A DNA stretch of 64,000 nucleotides from Knoxdaviesia capensis (taxonomy: Eukaryota; Ascomycota; Sordariomycetes; Microascales; Gondwanamycetaceae): positions 1,190,340-1,254,339 of the forward strand of contig LNGK01000008.1 in NCBI GenBank assembly GCA_001510575.1, given 5' to 3'. Shown here piece by piece: positions 47,101-57,774 of this stretch (positions are counted from its first letter, which is position 1; every line of letters begins with the position of its first letter). The notes below the pieces were generated by a model, which did no database searches, was not told where the DNA came from, and saw only the letters and a list, made by a program, of their open reading frames with translations. The translations under genes and the position numbers were made by a program.

Positions 47101-50100
47101 CTGGGGAACAAGAACGGCGCGCTGAATCAGCTGCAGTCTATTCCGAACCCCTTCGATGAGAATGAGCCGTACTGCATTTTTGGAGACACGAAGGCCGGGA
47201 TTGAGCAGGCGTTCACGGTGCTGGGCCGGCTGGCGAAACTAGTGTCACCATCTACCGCCGACGACGAGGCTGCCGGGGCCGATCCGGATCGGGTGGTGGC
47301 GGAGCACGGTTCTGGTGAAACAGCCGTAGTCAGTGGGAGCAGCGGGCCTTCTAAACCGCTTAAACACTCGGCCGGCGAGGTGGAAGAGCTGCTGCAAATG
47401 CTGATGCAGCTGACGCTAGAAATCCAGAACCCCGCCGAAGCTTTGTCGCAGAATGATGACGTTGCCAGGTACTCCGCCGTCTCCCGCTATACGCAGGACG
47501 AGATCAGCCATATCGTCAACAAGGCGGCCCGGCTGGTTCTGCCTCAAGTGGCCTCTTCTCCCGGACGCGACCTCCCATCCGCTGGAGATCAACACGATGT
47601 TCTGAAGGGCCACGAGCTTGGCGATAGGCATGCGGTCCTGACCTATCTTGCTCATAGACATATTGACATCTGGTTCGAGACCAGAGTGGGATCAGAGGCA
47701 TATGCGGCATTCCGGTTTGCCCACCAGGCCCTGTTCTTTCGGGACTCGCGAATTGTTTCCAAAGATGATGATATTCAGGAGAACTCTTACATCAGCGTGG
47801 CACAGTTGAAGGGCGAAACCGTCTCGATGAAGGGCTACATGGGCGTATCGCTGGCTGCCTACTTCAATGGTTTCTTCTACGGAGCCATCAACTATTCCCG
47901 GTGCGGGCTTGCCAAAGCAGAGTCGGACTGGGACAGGATGACTTTCAAGTACCGGATTGCCCGTTCGGCGTTCCACCTCTGGGAGGCGGCGTTCAAACTC
48001 CCCAACCTGCCGTTCAATGTCCCGTTCGGCAAAATGATGGCCATGACGGCCACATGGCCTCTGAACACAGATGAAGCCACCGACGACGATTTCTCCCGAG
48101 TCCCCGATGTCGGGATTGCGTCGCGCGTGGTGGACTTGTCAGACGACTACCTCAATCTTTTGACCCAGGGATACGGGCCGCAGTGGAGGTCTCTCATCCC
48201 AGCATATCTGGGAATCCGACAGGAACTACTAACGGCTGCAGACGATCCAGCCAAATCGGACATCCTGAAGGCTTCTGCCCGTGAAGCGATACACACCAGC
48301 GTACTGATGCGGCGGGAATCCGAGGGAACATCGACGACTCTGGACAGGGAGAGTGTCGTCAAACTCTTCACCACGGGGTTCAAGCTGTTGGCGCGGGACT
48401 TCCAGAGGCAGGAATTATTTCCGCCAGCCATCTTTCCGATCATCTCCTTCGCCAAGGCAATCACGGAGAGCCCCAAAGGCCAGAATCCCGAAGAGGTGAA
48501 GAAGATAAGGCGGAATATGGAAGAGATTGTGTTTCGATTCACCGAAATCCGGCGTGAGTATTACGTCAAAGACGTGTCCATGGAGGACCTGTACACAGAT
48601 GGCTATGTCGATGACATCGTTCGGAAACTCACAGAGTGCGTTGAGGCTTGCTCGGCTAAGTTTGAGGTGGACGAGCGTTTCCGGTTCATTGTTGACGCGT
48701 TCGACCTGACCTCCAGTGTGCATCTGGCACTCCGGGGGATGAAGGCGGACGACAAAGTGAATCTGCCGGTTGCCGGCATGAGACAGCTCCTCGGGAAGCT
48801 TCTCACCGGCGAGGAGAGGTGGGCTTTTATCGCGGACAATGCGCCCGAGACCACCGTGGTCCGGGCCACACAAGATGTCATCAACCTGTTCAACGAGTAC
48901 CTCGACATCTGGGCCCGCATGAACGCCACAGCGACCGTGGATGACAAGAACCAGCTCGAGGCCGCCGAGATGGGCAACTTTGCTTACAATGCCATCGCCA
49001 AACTGGGCGTGTTCCTCGACGACCCGGAATCCACCCCGGTGAAGAGCCTGGAACAGGCGGTGCAATGGGAAACGCCAGACTCTGTTTTCAACTATCTTGA
49101 CGAGATCATCAATGTGCTCCTTAAACGCGGGAAGTGGACGGATATCTGCAAGCTTCTGGCGATGACAAGGAAAAAGAACCCGTTAACTCAGCCGTTGGAG
49201 GATGCAACCCACTGGCAAATCTTACAGGCTGCACGAGCCGGCACTCATAGCGACAGAGAGGCCATCTGGAGACTGTATGATGATTGCCGGCCGAGAGATC
49301 TGGGGGATGCAAAGCCCGAGCAGCTGAACCAGACACTGTGGTGTGCCAGGTTCTATCACTTCGTTCTCGCCGATCCCAGTCTGCCACGGGATGAACTACC
49401 CGAGTCATCCTCGGATACGCCGGCCGCCCAGCCATCTGATGGGGATTCGGGAGATACCCTCGTCATGCCGTCCCCGAGTGTAGCGGGGGAACACGCAAAA
49501 CAGTATCTCCGGAGCATTCTCGACGTTGGCCACGGCGGCCTGTCCTGGTCTCAAGGCGCCAGCCGGTCCCTGGTCAACATCCTCATGAAGGAGTTCACCA
49601 CCGCCGTTGACCCGGAGGCCAAGCAGGGAGCCATGCGCGAGATGAGACAACTGGCGGAGCATCTCAAGTTCCGACACCTGAGCGATGTGCAGCTGCAACA
49701 GGCCCACACGCGCATCCCGCTGGCGCTGATGCACCGCAAGATGGGGCCCGCGACGACCTTCTACGCCGAGCTGGACGCCACCTTCCAGCGCTGCATCGAG
49801 ACGCTGGCCGACGAGCGCGCCGATAACGACAGCTACAGCTTCCGCATGCTGGGAAAGGTGCTCGCGCTGTGTCCCGGGTTCGAGACTGACGCGCGTGTGG
49901 CCGTGTCGTGCCAGTTCTCGATCGTGAACCTCGACGTCTACGAAAACGAGGCAGCCCTGCATGCCGACCGCTACTGGTTCTTGTTCTGCACATACTGCCA
50001 CATCACCATCAAGCAGTTCGAGGACGGCGAGTACTGGTACCGCTGCTACTACTGCGCCGACACCGATATGTGCCAGGCGTGCTACAACGCGCGCACAAAG

Positions 50101-50649
50101 CGCCACGTGTGCCGCGAGTGCTATGGTGTCCAGGTGCAGGAGGATGGTGCGTGCCGAGACTGTGATGCTGCTCGGAAACAGAAGCACCTGTGCGAGAAGT
50201 GCTTCGCTGCCTGCAAGCTGGACCACGGGTGTCCCTGGGTGTGCGAACACGACCCGCGAGAGCCCCGCGACGAGAAAGCTCAGCATCTGTGCGAGGAGTG
50301 CCATGACTCTGACGGCAAGAGATACGAGTGCCAGGAGTGCTATGATAACCAGCTGGAAGACGATGATGCGTCAGAGGCACCCGACCAAGAACAGGAATAT
50401 CTTCCGGACCCCGCCGAACCCGCCGAACCCGCCGAGCGCTGTGTCCGGTCGGAGCCGCCTCCGGGATTCATCGAGTTCTGTCCGTGGGGACACGAGTACA
50501 TCAAGGCGCCGATCGAAGGGTGGGTCGGCATTGAAGACGGAGTCATCAAGTACGGGAGGGAGAGGAGCAGGAGCATCAGATTCGAGGACTGGATCAAGCG
50601 GCTGCAGGACAAATGGGCGCAGTACTGGCAGGAGTATTGGAGGAACTAG
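44110..50649 (+). CDS. Giant NLR-like STAND protein: Goodbye-like, NACHT/NPHP3-type NTPase, EF-hand, CxxC-rich end
   Basis: Three exons: 44110-46312, 46383-46674, 46746-50649, giving 2132 aa; introns are 70 and 71 nt. Residues 38-350 resemble the fungal STAND N-terminal Goodbye domain: PGDFGELWMRAVEMHEEKTK, then a helical block with LQELFDLIEGFFAVMSEFLQ and KELYQDIVVKTFCAMLHFC. The NTPase has Walker A GAVGMGKS (504-511) and Walker B RLVMILDGVDQL (606-617), followed by TFLYVRCVLSSL typical of NPHP3/NACHT modules. Residues 817-828 (DSDDSGSVDTEE) are a textbook EF-hand loop with D1, D3, S5, S7, D9 and E12, flanked by helices. Residues 850-1900 are helical and unrecognised; no ankyrin, WD40 or clear TPR repeats were seen. 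Residues 1913-2030 hold 19 cysteines mostly as CxxC pairs, partly ZZ-finger-like (RCYYCADTDMCQACY). By family analogy it is a nucleotide-switch receptor in fungal self/non-self recognition or regulated cell death; calcium input is inference. Confidence 0.85.
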
Positions 50650-51404
50650 GAGCGAGAGGGTGTGTGCACTCCATAGTAATCCAAGGCTCGTCTATGTTTT
50701 GGAATCGAAAGAAGATGACACGCAGAGAAATCCACCAGGTGATCTTGAAGCAAACGCCCGACGTCAAGCGTTCAGTCTTAGGGTCTAACCCTCCGCTGTC
50801 CTTCGTCTTTTGCAAGCAGAGGTGATTGGACAAGTTGGACTCTGTCCCCGATCCTTTTTCGTGTGTCACCCTTCATTCATCTTTCTTTTGTTAAAAGGAA
50901 TAGAAAGTCAAGAGAACAATTTTTTCTTTTCTAAAAAAAAGACCCCCCTCTTGTTTTCAAAAGCTTTCCCCCCGCTCCGGCTCTTCAACTGACAATAAGT
51001 CCCCGAGCACACCCCCGGTGACCAAAAGCAGACACCCGGGCACGTGGAGTGCTTCCGGAGGTTTCCTTCCGGACCCCCGGGTACTCACCGGGCATCGATG
51101 TCGGCCTTGCTGTTTGCTTTTATGATAGTTTAGTTTTTTTCGGGCTTCAAGGTGGGGTGGCCGGGCTGCAGGCAGGCCGTGAGTAAGTCACAGTAACACG
51201 CACTTTATACGTGAGTGTTTGTCTCCGAAGACTACTACTCTCCGGAGGGCAGGTCAGCACGGGATCGAGAGGAAGGGCGTAACATATGCATATGCATACA
51301 AATACTAAGACTACCTACTCACTACCACAGGTATTGATATAAATCCATACATGACTAGGTCTTGGGACCGGGTTTTATCTTTCCCATCACACAGCAAACA
51401 CACC
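50650..51404. other. Spacer between NLR-like and SDR genes
   Basis: No gene recognised. T-rich and A-rich stretches occur near 50.9 kb. Confidence 0.5.
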
Positions 51405-52532
51405 ATGTCCCCTACAGACAACCTCCCAATGCATCCCTCGCCATACGCCGCCGCCCACGCCCCCGAAGCCCTCGCCGGCCCAGGCGACGCCCGCCCCACC
51501 GCCCTCAGCATCATCGCCGACGAAGCCCGCACAAACTCGCTCGCCGGCCGCTGTGCCGTCGTCACCGGCGCCGCCGGCGGTCTCGGCATGCACATTGCCC
51601 ACGCGCTGCTGGCCACCGGTGCCACCGTGTTCGCCACCATCCGCGCCGGCGGGGACCCAGCCCGCGCACGCACCGACATCCTCACAGCCGGCGGGACTGA
51701 GGTGCCCGTCGACGCGCGGGTGCGGCTGCACGTGGTGCCGCTTGATCTGGGCCGCATGGCGAGTGTCCGCGCCGCCGCGCAGACTATACGCGCCCGGGCG
51801 CCACACCTGAGCATCCTCGTGTGCAATGCCGCCATCTGCGAGCTCCCCGTGCGCACACTGACCGCCGACGGCTTCGAGACCCAGCTGGGCACCAACCACC
51901 TCGCCCACATGCTGCTCTTCCACGAACTCCGGGACCTCCTGCACACGGGGTCAGCGCTTGGCGGCACCGAGAGGGCATTCGCCTCGCGCGTGGTCACCGT
52001 GTCCAGCGTGGCACACCGCGAGGCTGAGCCGTGCTGGGCGGACCTGCAGCTGGCCCAGCCGGGCGCGTACACCCCGCGCCGCGCGTACGCCCAGAGCAAG
52101 ACCGCTAACATCCTGATGGCGCACGCTATCAACGCCCGCTACGGCACGCCGTCTGGCCAGACTACCGGCCCGGCCGCGATCCACGGCCTCAGCGTCAACC
52201 CCGGCGGCGTCGCCACGGCGATCTTCCGGGCCAACCCCGGGAGAGTGCCCGCGCTGATGGAGCGCGATCCGACGTTCGCGCGCTGGTTCAAAAGCCCCGC
52301 TCAGGGCGCGGCAACGGTGGTCTGGGCGTGTGTGGCGCGTGAGCTGGAAGGAGTTGGCGGTGTGTATTCCGAAGAATGCCACGTGAGTGGGCCAATGCTT
52401 GCCGGGGCGGGTATCCGGGATGTCGGGTATGCGCCTTATACTGTTGATCCTGACGCGAGAGATCGGCTGTGGACGATGAGCCTCGAGATGCTTGGGCTTG
52501 CTGACGACCTAATGAGTGAGGATAATCCATGA
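51405..52532 (+). CDS. Short-chain dehydrogenase/reductase (WWOX/retinol dehydrogenase-like)
   Basis: A single exon of 375 aa from the ATG at 51405; an in-frame ATG at 51351 would add 18 residues but has a poorer context. The N-terminus has the fungal SDR lead GPGDARPTALSIIADE. The cofactor motif TGAAGGLG (54-61) is TGxxxGxG. Next come a DLxxMxSVR segment, CNAAI (replacing the usual NNAG), LGTNHLAHMLLF, VVTVSSVAH with the catalytic serine, and YAQSK (Y228, K232). The C-terminus carries SVNPGGVATAIF. It is an NAD(P)-dependent oxidoreductase of the atypical RDH/WWOX-like group common in fungal secondary metabolism and detoxification; substrate is unknown. No cluster partners are nearby. High GC and the absence of introns set it apart from its neighbours. 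Confidence 0.9.
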   Translation: MSPTDNLPMHPSPYAAAHAPEALAGPGDARPTALSIIADEARTNSLAGRCAVVTGAAGGLGMHIAHALLATGATVFATIRAGGDPARARTDILTAGGTEVPVDARVRLHVVPLDLGRMASVRAAAQTIRARAPHLSILVCNAAICELPVRTLTADGFETQLGTNHLAHMLLFHELRDLLHTGSALGGTERAFASRVVTVSSVAHREAEPCWADLQLAQPGAYTPRRAYAQSKTANILMAHAINARYGTPSGQTTGPAAIHGLSVNPGGVATAIFRANPGRVPALMERDPTFARWFKSPAQGAATVVWACVARELEGVGGVYSEECHVSGPMLAGAGIRDVGYAPYTVDPDARDRLWTMSLEMLGLADDLMSEDNP

Positions 52533-53132
52533 ACAAACACACACTCATCCGACATGGTAGATCACGGAATGGACAGGAATAGACAACTGGAACTGATGGT
52601 ATAACATCGCATTGGGTATAAGATATAGATCCCAGATTCCATATATGCATACTGAAGGCTCGCCAGCCAACGTTGGACAGTATCAAAACACGTCATATAT
52701 ACGAACATGAGCCCGATCAAACACGCCGAGACTCAACAAACCGCCAAGCAAGACCGAAACAGAACGGGAAAAAAAGAGAAAAAAACAATCCAAAGACGGA
52801 GAAAATGGTTCAGGGCTCACATAGTGTAAATGCAAGAACAACAGATGAAAACTAACGCGGATGAACCCGCACACAGACGCTTTGGCAGGCTCAAAGTCCT
52901 TTTAGGGGGAAAGTATGAAGGAGGAAAGGAAATAGAGGGAGTAGATAGGGACGTCTCAGAAGATATGGTTGTGGTTCGCGGTATGAAGGGGCCCAGTCGG
53001 AGATTTAGGAAAGGTCTATCGTAAAGGAAAGGTGAAGATCAAGGTGTAAGAAGACATGTGAATGTCAAGAGGTAGGATTGTATGCGAGAGAGAAAAGTGG
53101 AGGGAGCAAAAGGGCAAAAGCTAAATGCGACT
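52533..53132. other. Convergent 3' spacer
   Basis: Purine-rich noncoding DNA; no gene recognised. Confidence 0.5.
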
Positions 53133-54072
53133 TCAATACGGCTTGTCGGCGCAGAATCGCTTCTCAACCTCGGCATACAGCTTGGGCGTGATTTCGTCAC
53201 TACTCAAGCCGGAAATCTCCACCAGAACGCCCTGAGACGCATAATGTTCCAGTAACGGGCCGCTGGTATCGGTAAATTTCTTCCAGCGCGCCCGATACAC
53301 GTCCTCGGAGTCATCTTGGCGCTGGACGAGCGGCTCACCCGTCACGTCGTCCCGGCCGGCTACCCGCGGAGCATTGAAAGTGGTGTTGTAGACCCGGCCG
53401 GACGGTTCGTGCACCCAACGGCCAGAAATCCGCTCGAGGATGACGTCGAACGGGGTATTTAACGATACCACAAGGTTGATGGGCACCAAATGATCCAATG
53501 ACTCGGCTTGGGCCTTGGTACGCGGGAAGCCATCCAAGAGAAAGGACGAAGAAGGGTCCTCGGACACTTCTGGTGAGGATGATGATGAAGATTTGGGAAG
53601 AGGTTCCGAGGCCATGGCAGCCAGGAACGGATCATCAGTTGGTGGCGTTGATTCGGTGTCGACAGCCGATGACATCGACATGAACTCTGGGCGTTGGTTC
53701 GTGGAGATCCAACCCCTCCGGCCTAACTCGTTGGCAATGACTCTGAGAATGAGGGCATCGCTAACCAAACCGCCGGACTTCATGGTTGATTCCACCTTGA
53801 TTCCTGCAGTGATAGTATTGTTAGAAGCCGGGACTTTTGATGTACGGGGACGGCTGTTGCCACAAGCAACACAAGAACAGTGGCAAAAGGGGAAATTCAG
53901 CGCGGACAAACTCACCAAGAGGCGTGCGCAGGCTGACCTGGTGTCGCAGCAGATCTCCGGAGCTTACGGACTGAAGCTGGGGAAACTTCTGGAGAAGCCG
54001 GTCGGACTGCGTGCCCTTGCCGACGCCGGGAGCTCCGACAAGAATGATGCGGGCGGCCTTCCGGAGTCGCAT
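53133..54072 (-). CDS. ADK2: Adenylate kinase, mitochondrial GTP:AMP phosphotransferase type
   Basis: Two exons, 54072-53916 and 53803-53133, give 275 aa. A basic start (MRLRKAAR) leads straight into the P-loop GAPGVGKGT (13-21). NMP-binding elements SSGDLLRHQ and GIKVESTMKSGGLVSD follow. FLLDGFPRT is the family signature. The LID domain runs from GRWVHEPSGRVYNTTFNAPR to GEPLVQRQDDSEDVYRARW, and lacks the zinc cysteines, as in AK3-like enzymes. It transfers phosphate between nucleoside triphosphates and AMP, probably in the mitochondrial matrix. A Ser/Pro/acidic insertion of about 45 residues (from EFMSMSSAVDTESTPP to SEDPSSS) sits just before FLLDGFPRT, and makes the protein longer than typical. 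The intron is 112 nt. Confidence 0.9.
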
Positions 54073-55595
54073 ATTGAAACTGGAGTGGATCTGGCCGGTT
54101 CCGGAGGTAGCTGTTTTTTTTTGTTGGATGGATTTAGATGCAGGCGGGATAGGCTTGGCCCGGCCGTGCAGGATCTATAGGAGCAATAAGAGTGACGGGG
54201 CAGAGTGAATCGTGGGAGCGATACAGATACTGGAATAAGATAATAGGGATTGCGATTGAATATATGATATTTATCCAAACACGATATCAACGCAAGACGA
54301 GGCGATTCCCGCGGGAAAAAAAGAATCAGATGTTGAGGGGAGAAGAAAATTCAGGGTTTGAGCACGAGGGCGAAATGTGGGGGAGGCAAAAGGCCGACAA
54401 GAAAGAAAAAGATTACGTAGGCAAAAATTAAAAGGCGAAGGAGAGAGGAAGATCACAAGATGTGCAGTAAAGCCGTTTAGGGAGAGAAGATGCAAGGAGA
54501 GGAGATATGAAGATAGAGAGAATAAGAGCTTAAGAGAGATAATGCAAGTAACGGGGAGAAGGTTGGATGAAGGGGGGCAGTAATTAGAAGTTGGGGAAGG
54601 AAGGAGAAAAGCGAGGAAGACGAAGAATGAGTGAGTGAAACAGGGCAAGGTGAGATATATAACCGATTCAGGGAACTCCGGGACTGAAGACACAGAGGCA
54701 GGAGCGATGCACAACTAAGATGCAATGATTACAACGCAGGATGAACGTAGGCAGGAACGACCGCCGCCAAAATCAGGAGTGGTTTAAGGCACCAAAAGCC
54801 CGCAGCACTAGAGCAGGAAGGAGCGGGATTTGCGGGCAGTTACGACTTTAAGTCCCTTTTTTTCGGAGCAAGCTTAGTTGGGGGTTTTTTTGAGTCTGGT
54901 CACTTTTTTCTTTCGTGCTTTTGTTGTTCGTTTATTTGCTGTTTCAGCGATAAGCCCTGGAGGACCTGTATCGATAAAAACGAATCAACATGGGGGTGGA
55001 GGAAAACGAGTGATCTCGCAGCAAATATCCCAACAGATGGTGCAAGAAAGAAGAGGGAAAAAATCTGCACAGTAGCATCCCTGGACACCCCTGCACTGTG
55101 CAACGAAGTCGGAAGGCCCCCCCAGTCAAAGAAGAGGAAGCAGGCGCGGATCGGCAAAATGTGCAGGCAGACAGCACAGAAGGAGCGACCGACATTGCAC
55201 CTAAAAAAATGCGGGGAAATCGCGGTGGTATCACCCGCAGGTACAAAGAAAGGATACCACGATGAGCCCTCCCGCTTGCATGTACATGTGACAGATGAGC
55301 ACATGGTGTTTAACAGCTCGAGTAGAAGTACTGACGACATCGGGGTTTTCATATACTTTCTGCGATATCCGGTAGTGAGTCTTTACTCCGAGGCAAAGAC
55401 GGCAAAGACAACGTGCAGTACATTCAACGGCCAAGACGCATCCTCAGATCAACTCAAAGAGGCTAATTACTTAAGACAGCAATAGAGACGGGCCTTTTTG
55501 CCCTTATCGTACTTTTCTCCATTTCTCCAGACTTCGGGGTCCAGCGTGGTGGGTTTAACCTGCCGCGTCGTTGTATTTTTTGGGGTGAGGATGGT
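54073..55595. other. Spacer between ADK2 and the APH pseudogene
   Basis: Purine-rich on the plus strand up to about 54.65 kb, then mixed sequence. No gene recognised. Confidence 0.45.
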
Positions 55596-56460
55596 TCCAG
55601 ACCGTTGGGCGGGGTTACAACAAAACTCCGTTCAACCACTGGAAAACGCTTCTCCAAATCGCCATCTCCAAACGTATTCCTTCCCGGCGCCACCACTACA
55701 ACTCGGCGATCGTATATCTCTCGGCAACCACGCTGGCCAAATACGGCCCCAGCGTGCATCTTACCGAAGCCGAGGCCCTGCTGTTCCTCAACCTCTTCAC
55801 GCCGAACATCCCCGCGCCGAAACTCCACTGCGCGTTCCGAGAGAACAAAACCCGGAATGGTGTATGTCGTGATGGAGCGGATTGCTGGGCAACCCCTGGA
55901 TGAGTGTTGGCTTGAAATGTCGCCGGCAGAAAAGGCCAGCGTGTGTGCGCAGTTGAAGCGCATGTTTCCGCACGTGCTAGCGCTCACCAAGCTGCCCGAC
56001 GCCGGCATCGGAGACGGGACGGTGTGTAGTGCCAACGGGGGCAAATTGCACGACGACCGCAGATATCGCGACGGTGGTGACAAAGGAATGGGCCCACTCC
56101 GGACCGAAGCTGAACTCAACCTGTTCCTTCGCAAGGGAGTCTCGGGGCCGGGAAAGCCAGGGGAGGCCAGCAGATCTTCAGACCTTGATCGATATGCACC
56201 GAGAACTCGAGGCCCGACAAGTACCCTCGGTATCTACTCAAGCACATCTCAGCCGGAGTAATATTTTTGTGAAGGCCGGACAGGTGGTGGGCATTGTGAA
56301 TTAGGAAATGTCTAGCTGATACCCAAACTATTTGGAGTATACTGCAGCCATCAGTTCAAGTCTTCTCCGGGCCTGGAGCGACGGTACTGGAAACTTTCTA
56401 GACGAGTAGCCTAAGCAGAAACAGATAGATGATATCTAGAGGAGGCTGTATTGCGATAGT
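55596..56460 (+). pseudogene. Decayed APH-family (aminoglycoside phosphotransferase/choline kinase-like) kinase gene
   Basis: Family blocks appear in order but in three different frames. Frame one gives LAKYGPSVHLTEAEALLFLN then LFTPNIPAPKLHCAFREN. Frame two (from 55857) gives MVYVVMERIAGQPLDECWLE, then MSPAEKASVCAQLK and GPLRTEAELNLFL. Frame three gives TLIDMHRELEARQV and TQAHLSRSNIFVKAGQVVGI, then VN-stop-EMSS-stop-YPNYLEYTAA. In intact APH proteins the last block reads as HxDLxxxNI, then VGIIDWE and AGWYP. Here TGG codons for W have become TAG (56302-56304) and TGA (56317-56319), and further in-frame stops lie at 56407 and 56437. Two or more frameshifts and four stops make it non-functional. 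The mutations are mainly G to A. These fungal APH-like kinases phosphorylate small molecules of mostly unknown identity. Confidence 0.75.
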
Positions 56461-57774
56461 CAAGGACTCGTTAAAGGACTCCAAACTCCGGGTGGTCTGG
56501 TCCTGCAAGCCCTCTTGATCTGTCCCTGCACTTCACTTTTAGGGGTGGATTCAGGCTTATACCAGCCCTGGAGTTAAGCGGACCAATGCTGGCGGGGCTT
56601 CTTCGACAAACGACCTGAGAGACAGACACGCACGTCTCGTTTATTTATCCCCGTGAAATTCCCAATACAAAAAAGTAAACGAACTCCGATTATCTACAAC
56701 GCGTGGGTCAATTTCCACAGGTCTCAGACGGCAAGTGAAAGACCACTATGTAGTACGGTAGATTCCACAGACACGTATTGTATGGTCCACCACGATACAT
56801 CCGCCGTATTGCCATCTCGATGTACGAGTTTGTCTGTCTCTTCAACAACCGCCTCCCAAACGACGTCTCAACTCACGTGCGCAGGCACCTGACTGCATTC
56901 AGCTGACTCCAGCGCTGGCCTGACTCAGCATGTTTCAGTATCTGTCCTCCCTTCATGCTGCAAGCGTCCCAAGACAGCCTAGCGCCGTTCGTGCAGGTTT
57001 TTTCTCGCCTCTTCTCAACAATCCACGCCTCTATCTCCGTTGTCTCTCTTCCAATTGTCTATTTCGCCTACTTCGGTCAGCCGTGTACTCATACTCCTGT
57101 GGTCGTAGGAAAATCTTCCCAAAAATGCCATAGAAATTCTTGAGATTCCAGACCCTCTAAAAAAAGGATTCATCGTCATCATCTACGTGTTATTTCCCCC
57201 CTGGACCGCTTCCATCTTTTTTTTCTCTTGCATGAGCTGTGTGTAGTCTTCGTTGTTCGCACCTTCCCTTCCCCCTTTGAGAATCCCCGGTCTTACTCAT
57301 CATTTTTCCTCGCTCTCGGCTCTTCCTTTTCTCCTTCCTTCTGACTAACCAAAATCTTTCCTCTAATCAATCTTCAACAAATCCACCAATTGTCAATCTT
57401 ACCACTTTCCTGTTTTTCCCTCTTCATCTTTTCTTCTGCTCATTGCTTTATTGCTTCCTTTTTTCTTCTTTTCGTCATCCTGTATTTATTTGTATTTTGT
57501 CTTCGTCGTCTGGCTTCGTTGTTCCGTCACTACTTTCGGCATAGGCATACATAAAACTCGTCCCGTTTGCCGCGCTTTGTTCGGCTTTCCGCGCCCACTC
57601 GCTCCTGTCCCGGTTTTCAATACTTACTTCATTTACCGATTTTTCTCGTCGCCGACAGCGCCTGTATTATATCACCAACTGAACTATCTAATACAGTTTC
57701 GTGCTCTTCGTCTGGACTTGCAAACCTCTTCGCCCCCGCGCTCTCACGTCCCAAACTCGTCACCACATCTCGTC
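56461..57774. other. Spacer between the pseudogene and MDM38
   Basis: No gene recognised. 57.2-57.77 kb is strongly pyrimidine-rich, the probable leader of MDM38. Confidence 0.5.

Noticed and set aside
46798..50649. A separate 1283-aa gene downstream of a shorter NACHT gene
   Set aside because: Two short introns with consensus ends join it in frame to the upstream NTPase exons and complete the EF-hand F helix. The isolated frame has no promoter-like gap before it.
55463..56134. Minus-strand 223-codon frame across the APH pseudogene
   Set aside because: The plus strand shows ordered APH family blocks; the antisense frame has no recognisable feature.
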